A stretch of DNA of 64,000 nt. It comes from JBFWWP01 sp050246115 (GTDB lineage: Bacteria > Planctomycetota > UBA8108 > UBA1146 > JAJFFE01). The first letter of the stretch is position 1. Each line of letters starts with the position of its first letter. The notes under the pieces were generated by a model, which saw only the letters and a list, made by a program, of their open reading frames with translations, did no database searches and was not told where the DNA came from. A program made the translations under genes and the position numbers. The stretch spans positions 1 through 64,000 of the forward strand of contig JBFWWP010000016.1 of NCBI GenBank assembly GCA_050246115.1, in the 5' to 3' direction. This document shows positions 27,159 to 35,829 of the stretch, piece after piece.

Positions 27159-28400
27159 CTAACTGTACTCCTTGGGGCTCAGCTCCTCGCCGGCGACGAA
27201 AACCGTGCGCGGCAGGTCATTGGCGAACTCGTAGGCGATCTGAGAAGGCTCGGCGGCCTCCCAGATGACGAAATCTGCAGCAGCGCCGGGGGCCAGTGAT
27301 CCGACCGTGGCGGCGAGGCCCAGTGCTCGGGCACCGTTCTCGGTGGCGGCGCGAAATGCCTCGATCGGGGTCAGGCCGAGCTGCAAGCAGGAGAGGCCGA
27401 GGATGAACTGCATGCTCTCGATGGTGCAGGAACCGGGGTTGCGATCCGTGGCAATGGCGACCGGAAGTCCGGCGTCAAGGAACTTGCGCGCTGGGGCGTA
27501 GCGCGGTTTGCGAAGGAAGAAGGTCGTGCCCGGGAGGATCGTTGCGACCACACCGCCGGCCTGCAGCGCGTGGATGCCCGCGTCGTCGGTCATCATGAGA
27601 TGGTCCGCGCTGATGCAGCCCACGTCGCCGGCGACCCGCGAACCTCCGGAGGCGGCGAGTTCGTCGGCGTGGATCTTTGGTCGCAAGCCATGGCGCTTGC
27701 CGGCCGTGAGAATGCGCGTGGACTCCTCTGGAGTGAAGACGCGGTCCTCGCAGAACACGTCGCAGAACTCGGCGAGGCCTTCCTCCGCCACACGTGGAAT
27801 CATCGTGTCGCAGACCTGGTCGACGTAGGCCTGGCGGTCGCCACGCAACTCGTCGGGGACCTCGTGAGCGCCCATGAAAGTGGCGACGACCCGCAAGGGA
27901 GTCGCCGAGCGCAGGCGACGGATCACCCGTAACATTCGCAGCTCGGTCTCGAGGTCCAGCCCGTAGCCGCTCTTGATCTCTACCGTGGTCGTTCCATGGC
28001 GTGCCATCCGCAGCAGCCTCGGAAGCGCTAGCGCGAATAGCTCATCCTCGCTGGCTGCGCGCGTGTGGCGCACCGACGCCCGAATGCCGCCGCCGCGTGC
28101 CGCAATCTCCTCGTACGCGACGCCTTGGCAGCGCAGCATGTACTCGTCCGCTCGGTTGCCGCCGAACACGAGGTGGGTGTGGGAGTCCACGAAGCCCGGG
28201 CTCACGAGCTTGCCCGTGGCGTCGATGCGTCGACGAGCCGTGTAGCGCCCGGCGAGTTCTTCGCGGGTGCCCACAGCGCGGATCCGGCCGTCGGCCACCG
28301 CGAAGGTGGCGTTTCGCAGGACCTCCTCCCCTTCCCCCGACCGGTTGGGGAAGAGGAGGCAAGCGCAGTTCTCGACCAGAAGTTCTACCTTCTCGATCAA
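27159..28400 (-). CDS. hutI: Imidazolonepropionase
   Basis: The protein has 413 residues, normal for HutI. It hydrolyses 4-imidazolone-5-propanoate to N-formimidoyl-L-glutamate, the third step of histidine degradation. Motifs include PGFVDSHTHLVFGGNRADEY (metal-binding HxH), EEIAARGGGIRASVRHTRAA, TTVEIKSGYGLDLETELRML, THMGAHEVP-like FMGAHEVPDE, IHADELAASGGS and IATDRNPGSC. The start is a TTG at 28400, whose last two bases lie in the TGA stop of hutU (TTGA overlap), indicating translational coupling. A longer frame to 28625 lies inside hutU and is not used. hutH and a formimidoylglutamate hydrolase are not in the window. Confidence 0.95.
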   Translation of the reverse strand: MIEKVELLVENCACLLFPNRSGEGEEVLRNATFAVADGRIRAVGTREELAGRYTARRRIDATGKLVSPGFVDSHTHLVFGGNRADEYMLRCQGVAYEEIAARGGGIRASVRHTRAASEDELFALALPRLLRMARHGTTTVEIKSGYGLDLETELRMLRVIRRLRSATPLRVVATFMGAHEVPDELRGDRQAYVDQVCDTMIPRVAEEGLAEFCDVFCEDRVFTPEESTRILTAGKRHGLRPKIHADELAASGGSRVAGDVGCISADHLMMTDDAGIHALQAGGVVATILPGTTFFLRKPRYAPARKFLDAGLPVAIATDRNPGSCTIESMQFILGLSCLQLGLTPIEAFRAATENGARALGLAATVGSLAPGAAADFVIWEAAEPSQIAYEFANDLPRTVFVAGEELSPKEYS

Positions 28401-30064
28401 GGGCGGCCCCCCTGCATTGGAATCCACAGCCGATGCTTGCGCGCATGGGCCAGCGCGCGTTCGTAGCCGGCGTCGACGTGCCGGAAGACGCCCATTCCGG
28501 GGTCGTTGTCCAGTGTTCGCGCAAGACGTTCGGCCGCGTCCCTGGAGCCGTCGGCCACGATCACTTGCCCGGCGTGGATCGAGTTGCCGATGCCCACCCC
28601 GCCGCCATGGTGGATCGAGACCCACGTGGCGCCGCTCGCGGTCGCCGTGAGCGCGTTCAGGAGGGGCCAGTCCGCGATCGCGTCCGAGCCGTCGAGCATC
28701 GCTTCGGTCTCGCGGTTCGGAGACGCGACCGATCCGCAGTCGAGGTGGTCGCGACCGATCACGATCGGCGCCGAGATCTCACCGCTCGCGACCAGCTCGT
28801 TGAGCCGGAGCCCGAGCCGGGCGCGCTCACCGTAGCCCAGCCAACAGATGCGGGCCGGCAGTCCTTGAAAGGCGACTTGCCGCTGCGCCATCTCGATCCA
28901 GCGGCACAGCGCGGAGTCGTCGGGGAACATCTCGAGCACGGCTCGATCGGTGCGGTAGATGTCCTGGGGATCGCCGGACAACGCTACCCATCGAAACGGT
29001 CCCTTGCCTTCGCAGAACAGCGGACGAACGTAGGCCGGCACGAAGCCGGGATAGTCGAACGCGTTCGCGATGCCGGCGGTCTTGGCCTGGCCCCGCAGGT
29101 TGTTGCCGTAGTCGAAAGCCACGGCCCCAGCGGCCTGCAGGTCGAGGATGGCTTGGCAGTGAGTCGCCATCGACACCATGGAGCGGGCGATGTAGTCGTC
29201 GGGGTCGCGCTCACGGAGCGCGTACGCCGCCGCGAGCGGCAGCCCGTGAGGAACATAACCTCGCAGAGCGTCGTGCGCGCTCGTCTGGTCCGTCACCATG
29301 TCCGGCACGACTCTGCGCCGCACCAGCTCGGGCAGGATCTCGGCGGCGTTCCCGAGGACCCCGATCGATACCGCGGTCCCCGCACGACACGCCTCCCGCA
29401 CGCGGGCTAGCGCGGCGTCCAAGTCGTCGTAGTGCTCGTCGAGATAGCGGGTCGCGAGGCGCTTCTCGATGCGCGCCGGATCGACTTCGACGTTCAGGCT
29501 GACCGCGCCAGCCATCTTCGCGGCAAGGGGTTGCGCGCCTCCCATGCCACCGAGCCCGGCCGTGAGGATCCAACGCCCGGTGAGGTCGCCAGCGAAGTGC
29601 TGCCGACCGGCCTCCACGAAGGTCTCGTAGGTGCCTTGAAGGATTCCCTGGGTGCCGATGTAGATCCAAGAACCCGCCGTCATCTGGCCATACATGATGA
29701 GGCCCAGCGCCTCGAGGCGGCGGAACTCGTTGTCGTTCGCCCACGCCGGCACCAAGTTCGAATTGGCGATCAGCACCCGTGGCGCAGCGCGGTGGGTGCG
29801 AATCACGCCGACGGGCTTGCCGCTTTGGACCAAGAGTGTCTCTTCGTCGGTCAGCGAGCGGAGGGTAGCGAGAATGGCCTCGAAGCATTCCCAGTTGCGC
29901 GCGGCCTTGCCGGAACCGCCGTACACCACGAGCCGGTCTGGATCCTCGGCGACCTCGGGGTCGAGGTTGTTCTGGATCATTCGGTAGGGAGCTTCGGTGA
30001 GCCAAGACTTGCAGGTGAGTCGAGTACCCCGCGGGGAACGGATGGACTGCCGGTCGGTCGTCAT
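28397..30064 (-). CDS. hutU: Urocanate hydratase
   Basis: The protein has 555 residues, normal for HutU, an NAD-dependent enzyme that converts urocanate to 4-imidazolone-5-propanoate. Diagnostic segments are GTRLTCKSWLTEAPYRMIQN, NNLDPEVAEDPDRLVVYGGS, GKAARNWECFEAILATLRSL, LLVQSGKPVGVIRTH, APRVLIANSNLVPAWANDN, MTAGSWIYIGTQGILQGTYE and GRWILTAGLGGMGGAQPLAA (nucleotide-binding loop). GAGGAGA precedes the ATG. It is the first gene of the leftward hutU-hutI-greA cluster. The 258 bases before it, up to the next gene, hold nothing obvious. Complete and apparently functional. Confidence 0.97.
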   Translation of the reverse strand: MTTDRQSIRSPRGTRLTCKSWLTEAPYRMIQNNLDPEVAEDPDRLVVYGGSGKAARNWECFEAILATLRSLTDEETLLVQSGKPVGVIRTHRAAPRVLIANSNLVPAWANDNEFRRLEALGLIMYGQMTAGSWIYIGTQGILQGTYETFVEAGRQHFAGDLTGRWILTAGLGGMGGAQPLAAKMAGAVSLNVEVDPARIEKRLATRYLDEHYDDLDAALARVREACRAGTAVSIGVLGNAAEILPELVRRRVVPDMVTDQTSAHDALRGYVPHGLPLAAAYALRERDPDDYIARSMVSMATHCQAILDLQAAGAVAFDYGNNLRGQAKTAGIANAFDYPGFVPAYVRPLFCEGKGPFRWVALSGDPQDIYRTDRAVLEMFPDDSALCRWIEMAQRQVAFQGLPARICWLGYGERARLGLRLNELVASGEISAPIVIGRDHLDCGSVASPNRETEAMLDGSDAIADWPLLNALTATASGATWVSIHHGGGVGIGNSIHAGQVIVADGSRDAAERLARTLDNDPGMGVFRHVDAGYERALAHARKHRLWIPMQGGRP

Positions 30065-30322
30065 GGTCTCCTCAGCCCGCGCATCGCGCGCCCCGAAACG
30101 GGCGCGCTACGCATTGTTGGAGCGGAGAAAAGGCGGGAATTGGACCAGAAACGGACGGCGTAAGCAACCCCCGAGCAGGGGGCACCGACGAGTTTCGGTC
30201 GGCGCAACGCCGGCGCCGAACGGGGGCGAGTCGGACGTTGGCAGCGCGGTCCGTCCGTCCGTGAAACGGGGTCGATCGGGACCGCACCCGGAGGTCGTTG
30301 CTGGCGCGTTAAGCCCGACGAC

Positions 30323-31669
30323 TCAGCGGCAGTTCGGGAAAACGTGGCAGTCCAAGAGGCCCTCGGGGTCGGTTCCGCACTCGGGGAACGGATGGGGCAG
30401 TGCAGCCCCGATGCCGAAGAGGTGGCGCAAGAGGAGTGCCACGTCGAGCAGGTTGACTTTTTGATCGCCGTTTGCGTCTCCCGCTGCCAAGCACTCGGGG
30501 GCCGGGCCCTGCGCGCTCAGGTAGGCCAACAGCACGAGCGCGTCCGTGGGCGTGATGCCCTCGACACCGTCGACGTCCCCGCGGACGAAACGCGTCGGAG
30601 GATCGAGGCACACGATCCGGTACACCGAGCTGCGACTCGAGAACCATAGGGTGCCGTCGGGGGCGACCCGCACGCTGTAGAGCGGGCCGTCCTGTCCCTC
30701 GTGGAAGATCGACAGGTTGTGGCGCGTCCCGCGCGTTGCCACTCGAATGATCCGCCCCGTGTTGTACTCGGTGACGAACACGTTCGCGCGGTAGTCGGAC
30801 GGGAAGTTGTCGCCTTGGTAGAAGGCGAGGCCCACCGGAGCCGTGGTCGGGGTCCAGAAGACGAGCGGCATCGTGAATCGGGATCGTCCCTCGACCTCGC
30901 GCTCGCCCCCGTCGCCGGTGAACACGGGCCACCCGTAGTCGCGGCCGGCAAGGATCCGGTTGAGTTCGTCGTCCTCCGAGGGGCCGTTGTCGGCGGCAAA
31001 GATCTCGACCGGGATCTTCCCGGGCACGAAATCGAAGCCGAAGCTGTTACGGCATCCCAGACAGTACGCGGTCTCACCCGGCCAGGGGTTGTCGTTGGGA
31101 ACCGTGCCGTCGGCGTTCAACCGGTGGATCTTGCCGGGCCACGACCCCTCCTTGCGGGCCTGTTCGGGATCCCCGAGGTCGCCAATGGTCACGTAGAGCT
31201 TACCGTCCGGTCCGAAGTGAATCGTACCGCCGTTGTGAATCGAGCTCGCAGGGATGTCGTCTCGGAGGACCAACTCCTCGACTGCACGGCCGTTCACGAC
31301 TCGAAAGCGGGCCAGGCGCTGCGTCGTCGGCGTGCGCGTGAAGAGCACGTAGAGCCACGAGTTTCGCGCGAAGTTCGGATCCAAGGCGAGCCCCAAGAGA
31401 CCGCGCTCACCGGAGCTGCTCACCGTGACCTCGAGCACGGGCTCGGCCTGCAGTCGTCCATCGACGATCACTCGCACCGCGCCGCGTGTACGCTCTGCCA
31501 CGTACACCCGTCCGTCCGGTGCGAAGGCGAGCGCGATCGGTTGGTCGAGCCCCATGGCAATCGTCTCGATCGCGAACCCGGGGGGGACGGCGTCGCTGGT
31601 CCGCGGGCCGAGAGTCGCCCATGCGACCAACAGCATCGAAATCCGTCCGAAACGGAGGAACGGGTGCAT
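30323..31669 (-). CDS. Exported PQQ-dependent sugar dehydrogenase-like protein with dockerin-like tail
   Basis: The protein has 448 residues from the ATG at 31669, which follows GGAG and opens a signal peptide (RISMLLVAWATLGPRTSDA). Most of it matches the glucose/sorbosone dehydrogenase beta-propeller: LDQPIALAFAPDGRVYVAER, GERGLLGLALDPNFARNSWL, HNGGTIHFGPDGKLYVTIGD and CRNSFGFDFVP. The family oxidises aldoses using PQQ and calcium. The C-terminus is a divergent dockerin-like cassette: FVRGDVDGVEGITPTD, then DANGDQKVNLLD and PECGTDPEGLLDC. The first loop has lost its usual NxDG spacing. Substrate unknown. It is monocistronic and diverges from the FliK-like gene. A related enzyme lies at the right edge of the window. 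Confidence 0.85.
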   Translation of the reverse strand: MHPFLRFGRISMLLVAWATLGPRTSDAVPPGFAIETIAMGLDQPIALAFAPDGRVYVAERTRGAVRVIVDGRLQAEPVLEVTVSSSGERGLLGLALDPNFARNSWLYVLFTRTPTTQRLARFRVVNGRAVEELVLRDDIPASSIHNGGTIHFGPDGKLYVTIGDLGDPEQARKEGSWPGKIHRLNADGTVPNDNPWPGETAYCLGCRNSFGFDFVPGKIPVEIFAADNGPSEDDELNRILAGRDYGWPVFTGDGGEREVEGRSRFTMPLVFWTPTTAPVGLAFYQGDNFPSDYRANVFVTEYNTGRIIRVATRGTRHNLSIFHEGQDGPLYSVRVAPDGTLWFSSRSSVYRIVCLDPPTRFVRGDVDGVEGITPTDALVLLAYLSAQGPAPECLAAGDANGDQKVNLLDVALLLRHLFGIGAALPHPFPECGTDPEGLLDCHVFPNCR

Positions 31670-32012
31670 GCGAATCTCCAGCCTTCCTCGAGCGCTAGTC
31701 CGGACGATTCCGGAGCCGTCGACGGAGAACGAGCAAGAACCAAGAACGTAGATGGTCGCTCGAGGCGAGCCCTGCTGCGCGGGTCGCGCGACGCCAAAGT
31801 GGACCCGCGAATCGTAGTCGACCCACGGCGGCAAACAAAGCTCCCATCATTCTCGGTCGAACGGACTCCGATCCTGAGGGACCTGCCGTCCGTGTCCAAG
31901 TCCGGGCGCGCACGTTGACAAATCGAGCCGAAGTTTCGGGATAGGACCGACCGACTCGCGCGCGCGTCACTGACCTCTCGGGGAATGAAGTACCCGGGCG
32001 ACCCCCGAACTC

Positions 32013-33887
32013 GTGAACCGCTGCGGCGTCCGGGCCGACGATGACGGTGTGGCCCGGTCAAACCGGGGGGCGGCAGCCTGGCCGCCGGTGGGGCGCGCCG
32101 GCTGGGCCGGGGAGTTCGAGGGGAGTTTCGGGGGAGGTGACCGCTTGCGCGAAGGGGAGTTGGCACCGGTTCCGGCTCTGACTGCGGCGCGAGCCGCAGG
32201 GCGCGAGCCCCACTCGGCGCGTCCGAGCGAGCCGGCCGCTCGCGTTGGGGTGACCGCGACCGTCGAGCGGCTGCTCGGCAACTCGGGCGCCGCGGGGTTT
32301 CGCTATCAGGTTACGGTGCTCGGCCACGCGTACGAGGTCGAGTCGCCGCGGCTGCTCGCGACGGGCTCCGTGCTGCGGGTTGCTCGCCCGGTCGGAACCG
32401 ACAGCGTCCTCGAGATTCTGGCTGGCCCACTCGCGCCTGCGGACCCTGGCGCGCATCCCCGGAGTTCGACGCTCGGGCAGCACGTCGCGGGTTCGAGCGC
32501 ACCCGACGTCGCCGTCGACAGCGCTCCGAGTACTGCGCCGCCGGCAGGTGCCACGCGGGCGGTCGCCAACGATCCCGATCTGACGCACGAGGCGGTCACG
32601 CGCGCGCTGTTTCGTACCTTCGGACGGTCCGGCGTGCACGAGCTACCGATCGCCGTGCGCGACATCGCGGAGACGATCGTGGCCGAGCGTCTTCCGGTGG
32701 CGCCGGCCGCGCACGCCGCCCATCGCCTCATCTCCCGCGACTTGCCGCTCACGGTGTCGCTGTTGCGCGGGGGTGCGAGCGTGGAGGCCCAGACCACCGC
32801 GCTCGACTACCCGCTCGCGCTACGCCAACTCGTCGAGGCCGCGGCCGCCTTCGGGTTCGGACCGACCACGGGCGTGTCGTCCCGGAGCGGCGACGCGCGC
32901 ACCTCTCCAGGGACAGCGGCTGCCGGGCCAGAAGCCCAGCAGTCGTCGCCGGTGTTGGCCCCGGTGACGAGCGAGCCCGTCACCTCGGCGGACGCGGCGC
33001 GTCGGGCGGAGGTTCTCGCCGTCGGGCGCGCGTTCGCGGACGCAGGGCTCGTCACGGAGTTCCTCACACCCCAACGCGCGCAGCGACTCGCCGTCGGCAT
33101 CATCGAGGCGGTCTTGCGCCAAGATCCGGTGCTCGCGGCCCTGCGCAGTGCCATCGCCGATGTCACGGCGGCACACGCCCGAGGAGGGTCGTTGGAACTC
33201 GCCCCGCGCCTCGGCGAGTTCATGACGTCTTCGCCGCGACCGTTCCTGCTCGCCGAGGGCCTGCGAGGACCCGCGCTCAGCCATGCCGCGGACGCGCTAC
33301 GCGAGCTGGAGCTGCAGCGCTTGCGCGAGCATCGCATCCTACAGGAGTTGCTTCCGCTGGCGCGCGAGGTGCGGCAGCGAGCCGAAGCCTTTGCATACCT
33401 TCAGCTCGTCGAGGCGACCGCGCCCGACGCCGATCCGCCGAGGTGGTTTTCCGGTTGGGTGCAACCGCACGCGGGGGGCGCGGGCACGCTCCCGTTTCGT
33501 CTGCGGGTGCGAGATCAGCGGCGCCGAGACGGTCCTCGGAGTGAGTCGATCGGCTTTCTCGTCGAGGTGGCGTCGCCGACGCTCGGACCGTTGAAGGGGA
33601 TCGGCGACCTCGACCGGCATGGCGACGCGCCAGGCGCGCTCCGGTTGCGGGTCGAGCTGCGCACGGAGTCGAGCGAAGCCCGCGAGCGAATCCAGACCCG
33701 GCTACCCGATCTGGCCGAGCGACTGACCGGGATCGGGCTCGACCCCGAGCTACGCGTCTCGCGGGTTCAGTCCCGGCGGAGTAGCGAAGAAGTCGACGCG
33801 GACGGGGCGGTGACTGCACCGTCGCCACTTCTCGGTGACCTACTGCACGGCGACTCCCTGGCGCCGGGCTTGGACGTGAAGGGCTGA
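32013..33887 (+). CDS. FliK-like flagellar hook-length control domain protein
   Basis: The protein has 624 residues from a GTG start with a weak ribosome binding site, so the exact start is uncertain. The long alanine/proline/arginine-rich N-terminal and middle part is low in conservation. The C-terminal ~150 residues resemble the FliK C-terminal domain: LPFRLRVRDQRRRDGPRSES, ESIGFLVEVASPTLGPLKGI, LRLRVELRTESSEARERIQT and LPDLAERLTGIGLDPELRVS. FliK measures hook length and switches export specificity together with FlhB. The next gene, four bases later, encodes an isolated FlhB-type cytoplasmic domain, which supports the assignment. No other flagellar gene lies in the window. Confidence 0.6.
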   Translation: MNRCGVRADDDGVARSNRGAAAWPPVGRAGWAGEFEGSFGGGDRLREGELAPVPALTAARAAGREPHSARPSEPAARVGVTATVERLLGNSGAAGFRYQVTVLGHAYEVESPRLLATGSVLRVARPVGTDSVLEILAGPLAPADPGAHPRSSTLGQHVAGSSAPDVAVDSAPSTAPPAGATRAVANDPDLTHEAVTRALFRTFGRSGVHELPIAVRDIAETIVAERLPVAPAAHAAHRLISRDLPLTVSLLRGGASVEAQTTALDYPLALRQLVEAAAAFGFGPTTGVSSRSGDARTSPGTAAAGPEAQQSSPVLAPVTSEPVTSADAARRAEVLAVGRAFADAGLVTEFLTPQRAQRLAVGIIEAVLRQDPVLAALRSAIADVTAAHARGGSLELAPRLGEFMTSSPRPFLLAEGLRGPALSHAADALRELELQRLREHRILQELLPLAREVRQRAEAFAYLQLVEATAPDADPPRWFSGWVQPHAGGAGTLPFRLRVRDQRRRDGPRSESIGFLVEVASPTLGPLKGIGDLDRHGDAPGALRLRVELRTESSEARERIQTRLPDLAERLTGIGLDPELRVSRVQSRRSSEEVDADGAVTAPSPLLGDLLHGDSLAPGLDVKG

Positions 33888-33891
33888 AGCG

Positions 33892-34197
33892 ATGAACCGA
33901 CAACTGGCTGTGGCACTCGGCTACCAACCCGAGTCCGATGCCGCGCCGAGGGTGCTGGCGGCGGGGCGGGGTGCCGTGGCCCAGCGCATCCAGATCGAAG
34001 CGCAGCGTCACGGAGTGCCGTTGAGAACGGAGCCGGAACTCGCCGAGTTCTTGGCACAAGTGCCGGTGAGCGATGAGATCCCGGAGGAACTCTACCCCGC
34101 CGTGGCCGAGATCCTCGCGTTCCTGCTGCACCTGGACCGCGAGGCACTCGGCCGCGGTCCCCCGGAGGGCCGGGATCGCCGCGATCCCGTGCGCTGA
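33892..34197 (+). CDS. FlhB C-terminal-domain-like protein (FlhX type)
   Basis: The protein has 101 residues. It matches the cytoplasmic domain of FlhB/YscU-type export switch proteins: AVALGYQPESDAAPRVLAAG, RGAVAQRIQIEAQRHGVPLR, TEPELAEFLAQVPVSDEIPE and ELYPAVAEILAFLLHLDR. The NPTH autocleavage motif and the membrane domain of full FlhB are absent, as in free-standing FlhX-like proteins. These are often encoded beside a FliK-like protein, as here, and are thought to substitute for or regulate the FlhB switch. It probably forms one operon with the upstream gene. Short, but strongly conserved in pattern. Confidence 0.8.
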   Translation: MNRQLAVALGYQPESDAAPRVLAAGRGAVAQRIQIEAQRHGVPLRTEPELAEFLAQVPVSDEIPEELYPAVAEILAFLLHLDREALGRGPPEGRDRRDPVR

Positions 34198-34225
34198 TCG
34201 GACCAGCCTTCGCGCTGGCGCTGGG

Positions 34226-35485
34226 TCACCGGACCTGCCGCCCCTCGATGTAGACTCGTTCGACGTGCGACTCCTGTGCGCGATGAATCAGGATCGACAG
34301 CAGTTCTCGCGGTGTGCGCGTTGCGCGTCCGTTCCCTCGCAGGATCTCGGTGGGATCGAGCACCACGAAGTCGGCGCACTTCCCGGGTGCGAAGTTGCCG
34401 ATCCGATCCTGCCAGCCGAGACTGGCAGCTCCGCCCATCGTGGCCAGATAGAATAGTAGCGCGGGATCCACCTGCTCCGTCTGCATGTAGTTCCCCATCT
34501 TCATGGCCGCAAACAGCGAGAACGATGTGCCCGCGCCCACGTCCGAACCGAGGGCGACGGTGACGCCAGCAGCGCGCGCCCTCTGGAGTGGGAACCGCCC
34601 GCTGTGGAGGAAGAAGTTGGAGTCGGGGCAGTAGACGGCGGCAGCGCTCGCGGCGGCGATGCGGCGGAGCTCTTCGTCCGACAGGTGAATGCAATGGGCT
34701 AGCAGGCACCGAGGTCGAACGAGGCCGGCGTGCTCGTAGACGCTCGTGTAGTCGGGCGCATGCGGGAACTGACGTGCAATGACCGCAAGTTCGCCTTTGT
34801 TCTCCGAGAGGTGCGTCTGCACCGGAACGTCATGCCGCGCGGCGAGGCGACCCGCGCCGGCGAGCAACTCGTCGCTGCAAGAGACGCCGAAGCGCGGTGT
34901 CACCGCGACCTCGAGGCGTCCGCCGGCGCGTCCGTGCCAGGTGTGAATCAGTCGCTCGGTATCCGCCAAGGCCGAACTCGCCTCCTCGAGGAGCGGCGCC
35001 GGCGCCTCTCGGTCCATCAGCACCTTGCCGATGATCGCGCGCACGCCCGCCTTCTCCGCCTCCTCGAAGGCGATCGTGGTCGCTTCCGTGTGCCGGGACG
35101 AGAACGCCGCGCACGCGGTGGTGCCGTTGCGAAGCAGCTGCGCGAACGTGCGGCGCGCTCGATCACGAGCGATCGCCGGGTCTTCGTTCGCCATCTCTTC
35201 GGCGAAGACGTGGTCGTGGAGCCAGTCGATCAGGCTCGCCGACTCGATACCGATGATGTCGACCTGCGGGATGTGAAGGTGGGCGTCGACGAAACCCGGG
35301 ATGATCAGTCGACCCGAGAGGTCGGTGACGTGAACGCCCCGTAGCTCGGTCGGTGTGAACGCTTCGGCCGCGCGAGCGGCCAGTACGCGTCCGTTGGCAG
35401 CAACGAGCAGGATACCGGGATCGAAGTACTCGATGTGGTCCGGGCCCAGCGAGTGGAGGATCGAGGCTCGATAGGCGCTGGACAT
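34226..35485 (-). CDS. guaD: Guanine deaminase (amidohydrolase family)
   Basis: The protein has 419 residues from the ATG at 35485, after GGAG; a longer frame upstream is not protein-like. It carries the amidohydrolase zinc ligands: PGFVDAHLHIPQ (HxH), VPVQTHLSENKGE, LLAHCIHLSDEE and VALGSDVGAGTSFSLFAAMK. The combination of FVDxHxHxPQ, THLSEN and GSDVGAGTSFS is characteristic of bacterial and eukaryotic guanine deaminase, which converts guanine to xanthine and ammonia. AFSSRHTEATTIAFEEAEKA and QDRIGNFAPGKCADFVVLDP also fit. Other members of the ATZ/TRZ-type amidohydrolases are the main alternative. Monocistronic, divergent from ispH. Confidence 0.85.
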   Translation of the reverse strand: MSSAYRASILHSLGPDHIEYFDPGILLVAANGRVLAARAAEAFTPTELRGVHVTDLSGRLIIPGFVDAHLHIPQVDIIGIESASLIDWLHDHVFAEEMANEDPAIARDRARRTFAQLLRNGTTACAAFSSRHTEATTIAFEEAEKAGVRAIIGKVLMDREAPAPLLEEASSALADTERLIHTWHGRAGGRLEVAVTPRFGVSCSDELLAGAGRLAARHDVPVQTHLSENKGELAVIARQFPHAPDYTSVYEHAGLVRPRCLLAHCIHLSDEELRRIAAASAAAVYCPDSNFFLHSGRFPLQRARAAGVTVALGSDVGAGTSFSLFAAMKMGNYMQTEQVDPALLFYLATMGGAASLGWQDRIGNFAPGKCADFVVLDPTEILRGNGRATRTPRELLSILIHRAQESHVERVYIEGRQVR

Positions 35486-35829
35486 GCTCACGACTCCGAC
35501 TCCGAAGACCTCACGCACCCCGACAACCGGTTTCTCCAGAACCAAGTCTCGAATCCCGTGCACACTGGTTCGATCTGCGCTTCCCCCGCGTCGCCCGTGC
35601 GCGGTGGCCCAGGCCCGGCGCTGATCGAGCCGAGGCAAGCCAGGGCGCGCAGTTCCCGGGCCTTCGGGGCCGGACCCGCCCGGACCGATGACCGCCGTTG
35701 CGGCCGGTCGCGGCGGGGCGACGCGCGGGAACTGATCTGCCCTGAGCCAGCATTTCCTGGTAGCTTCGGGCTCGGTTACCTTCGGGCCATGGGAACCGAT
35801 GGCCTGCGAAACGGCAAGAAGGGGCACCG
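35486..35829. other. Divergent intergenic region between guaD and ispH, 344 bp
   Basis: The region must hold the promoters of both genes. AGGGGCACCG precedes the ispH start and GGAGTCGGAGTCG the guaD start. The long frame running back from guaD through it is compositional. No repeat or RNA structure was recognised. Confidence 0.4.

Noticed and set aside
24951..30064. Complete histidine utilisation operon
   Set aside because: Only hutU and hutI are present; hutH and the formimidoylglutamate step are not in the window.
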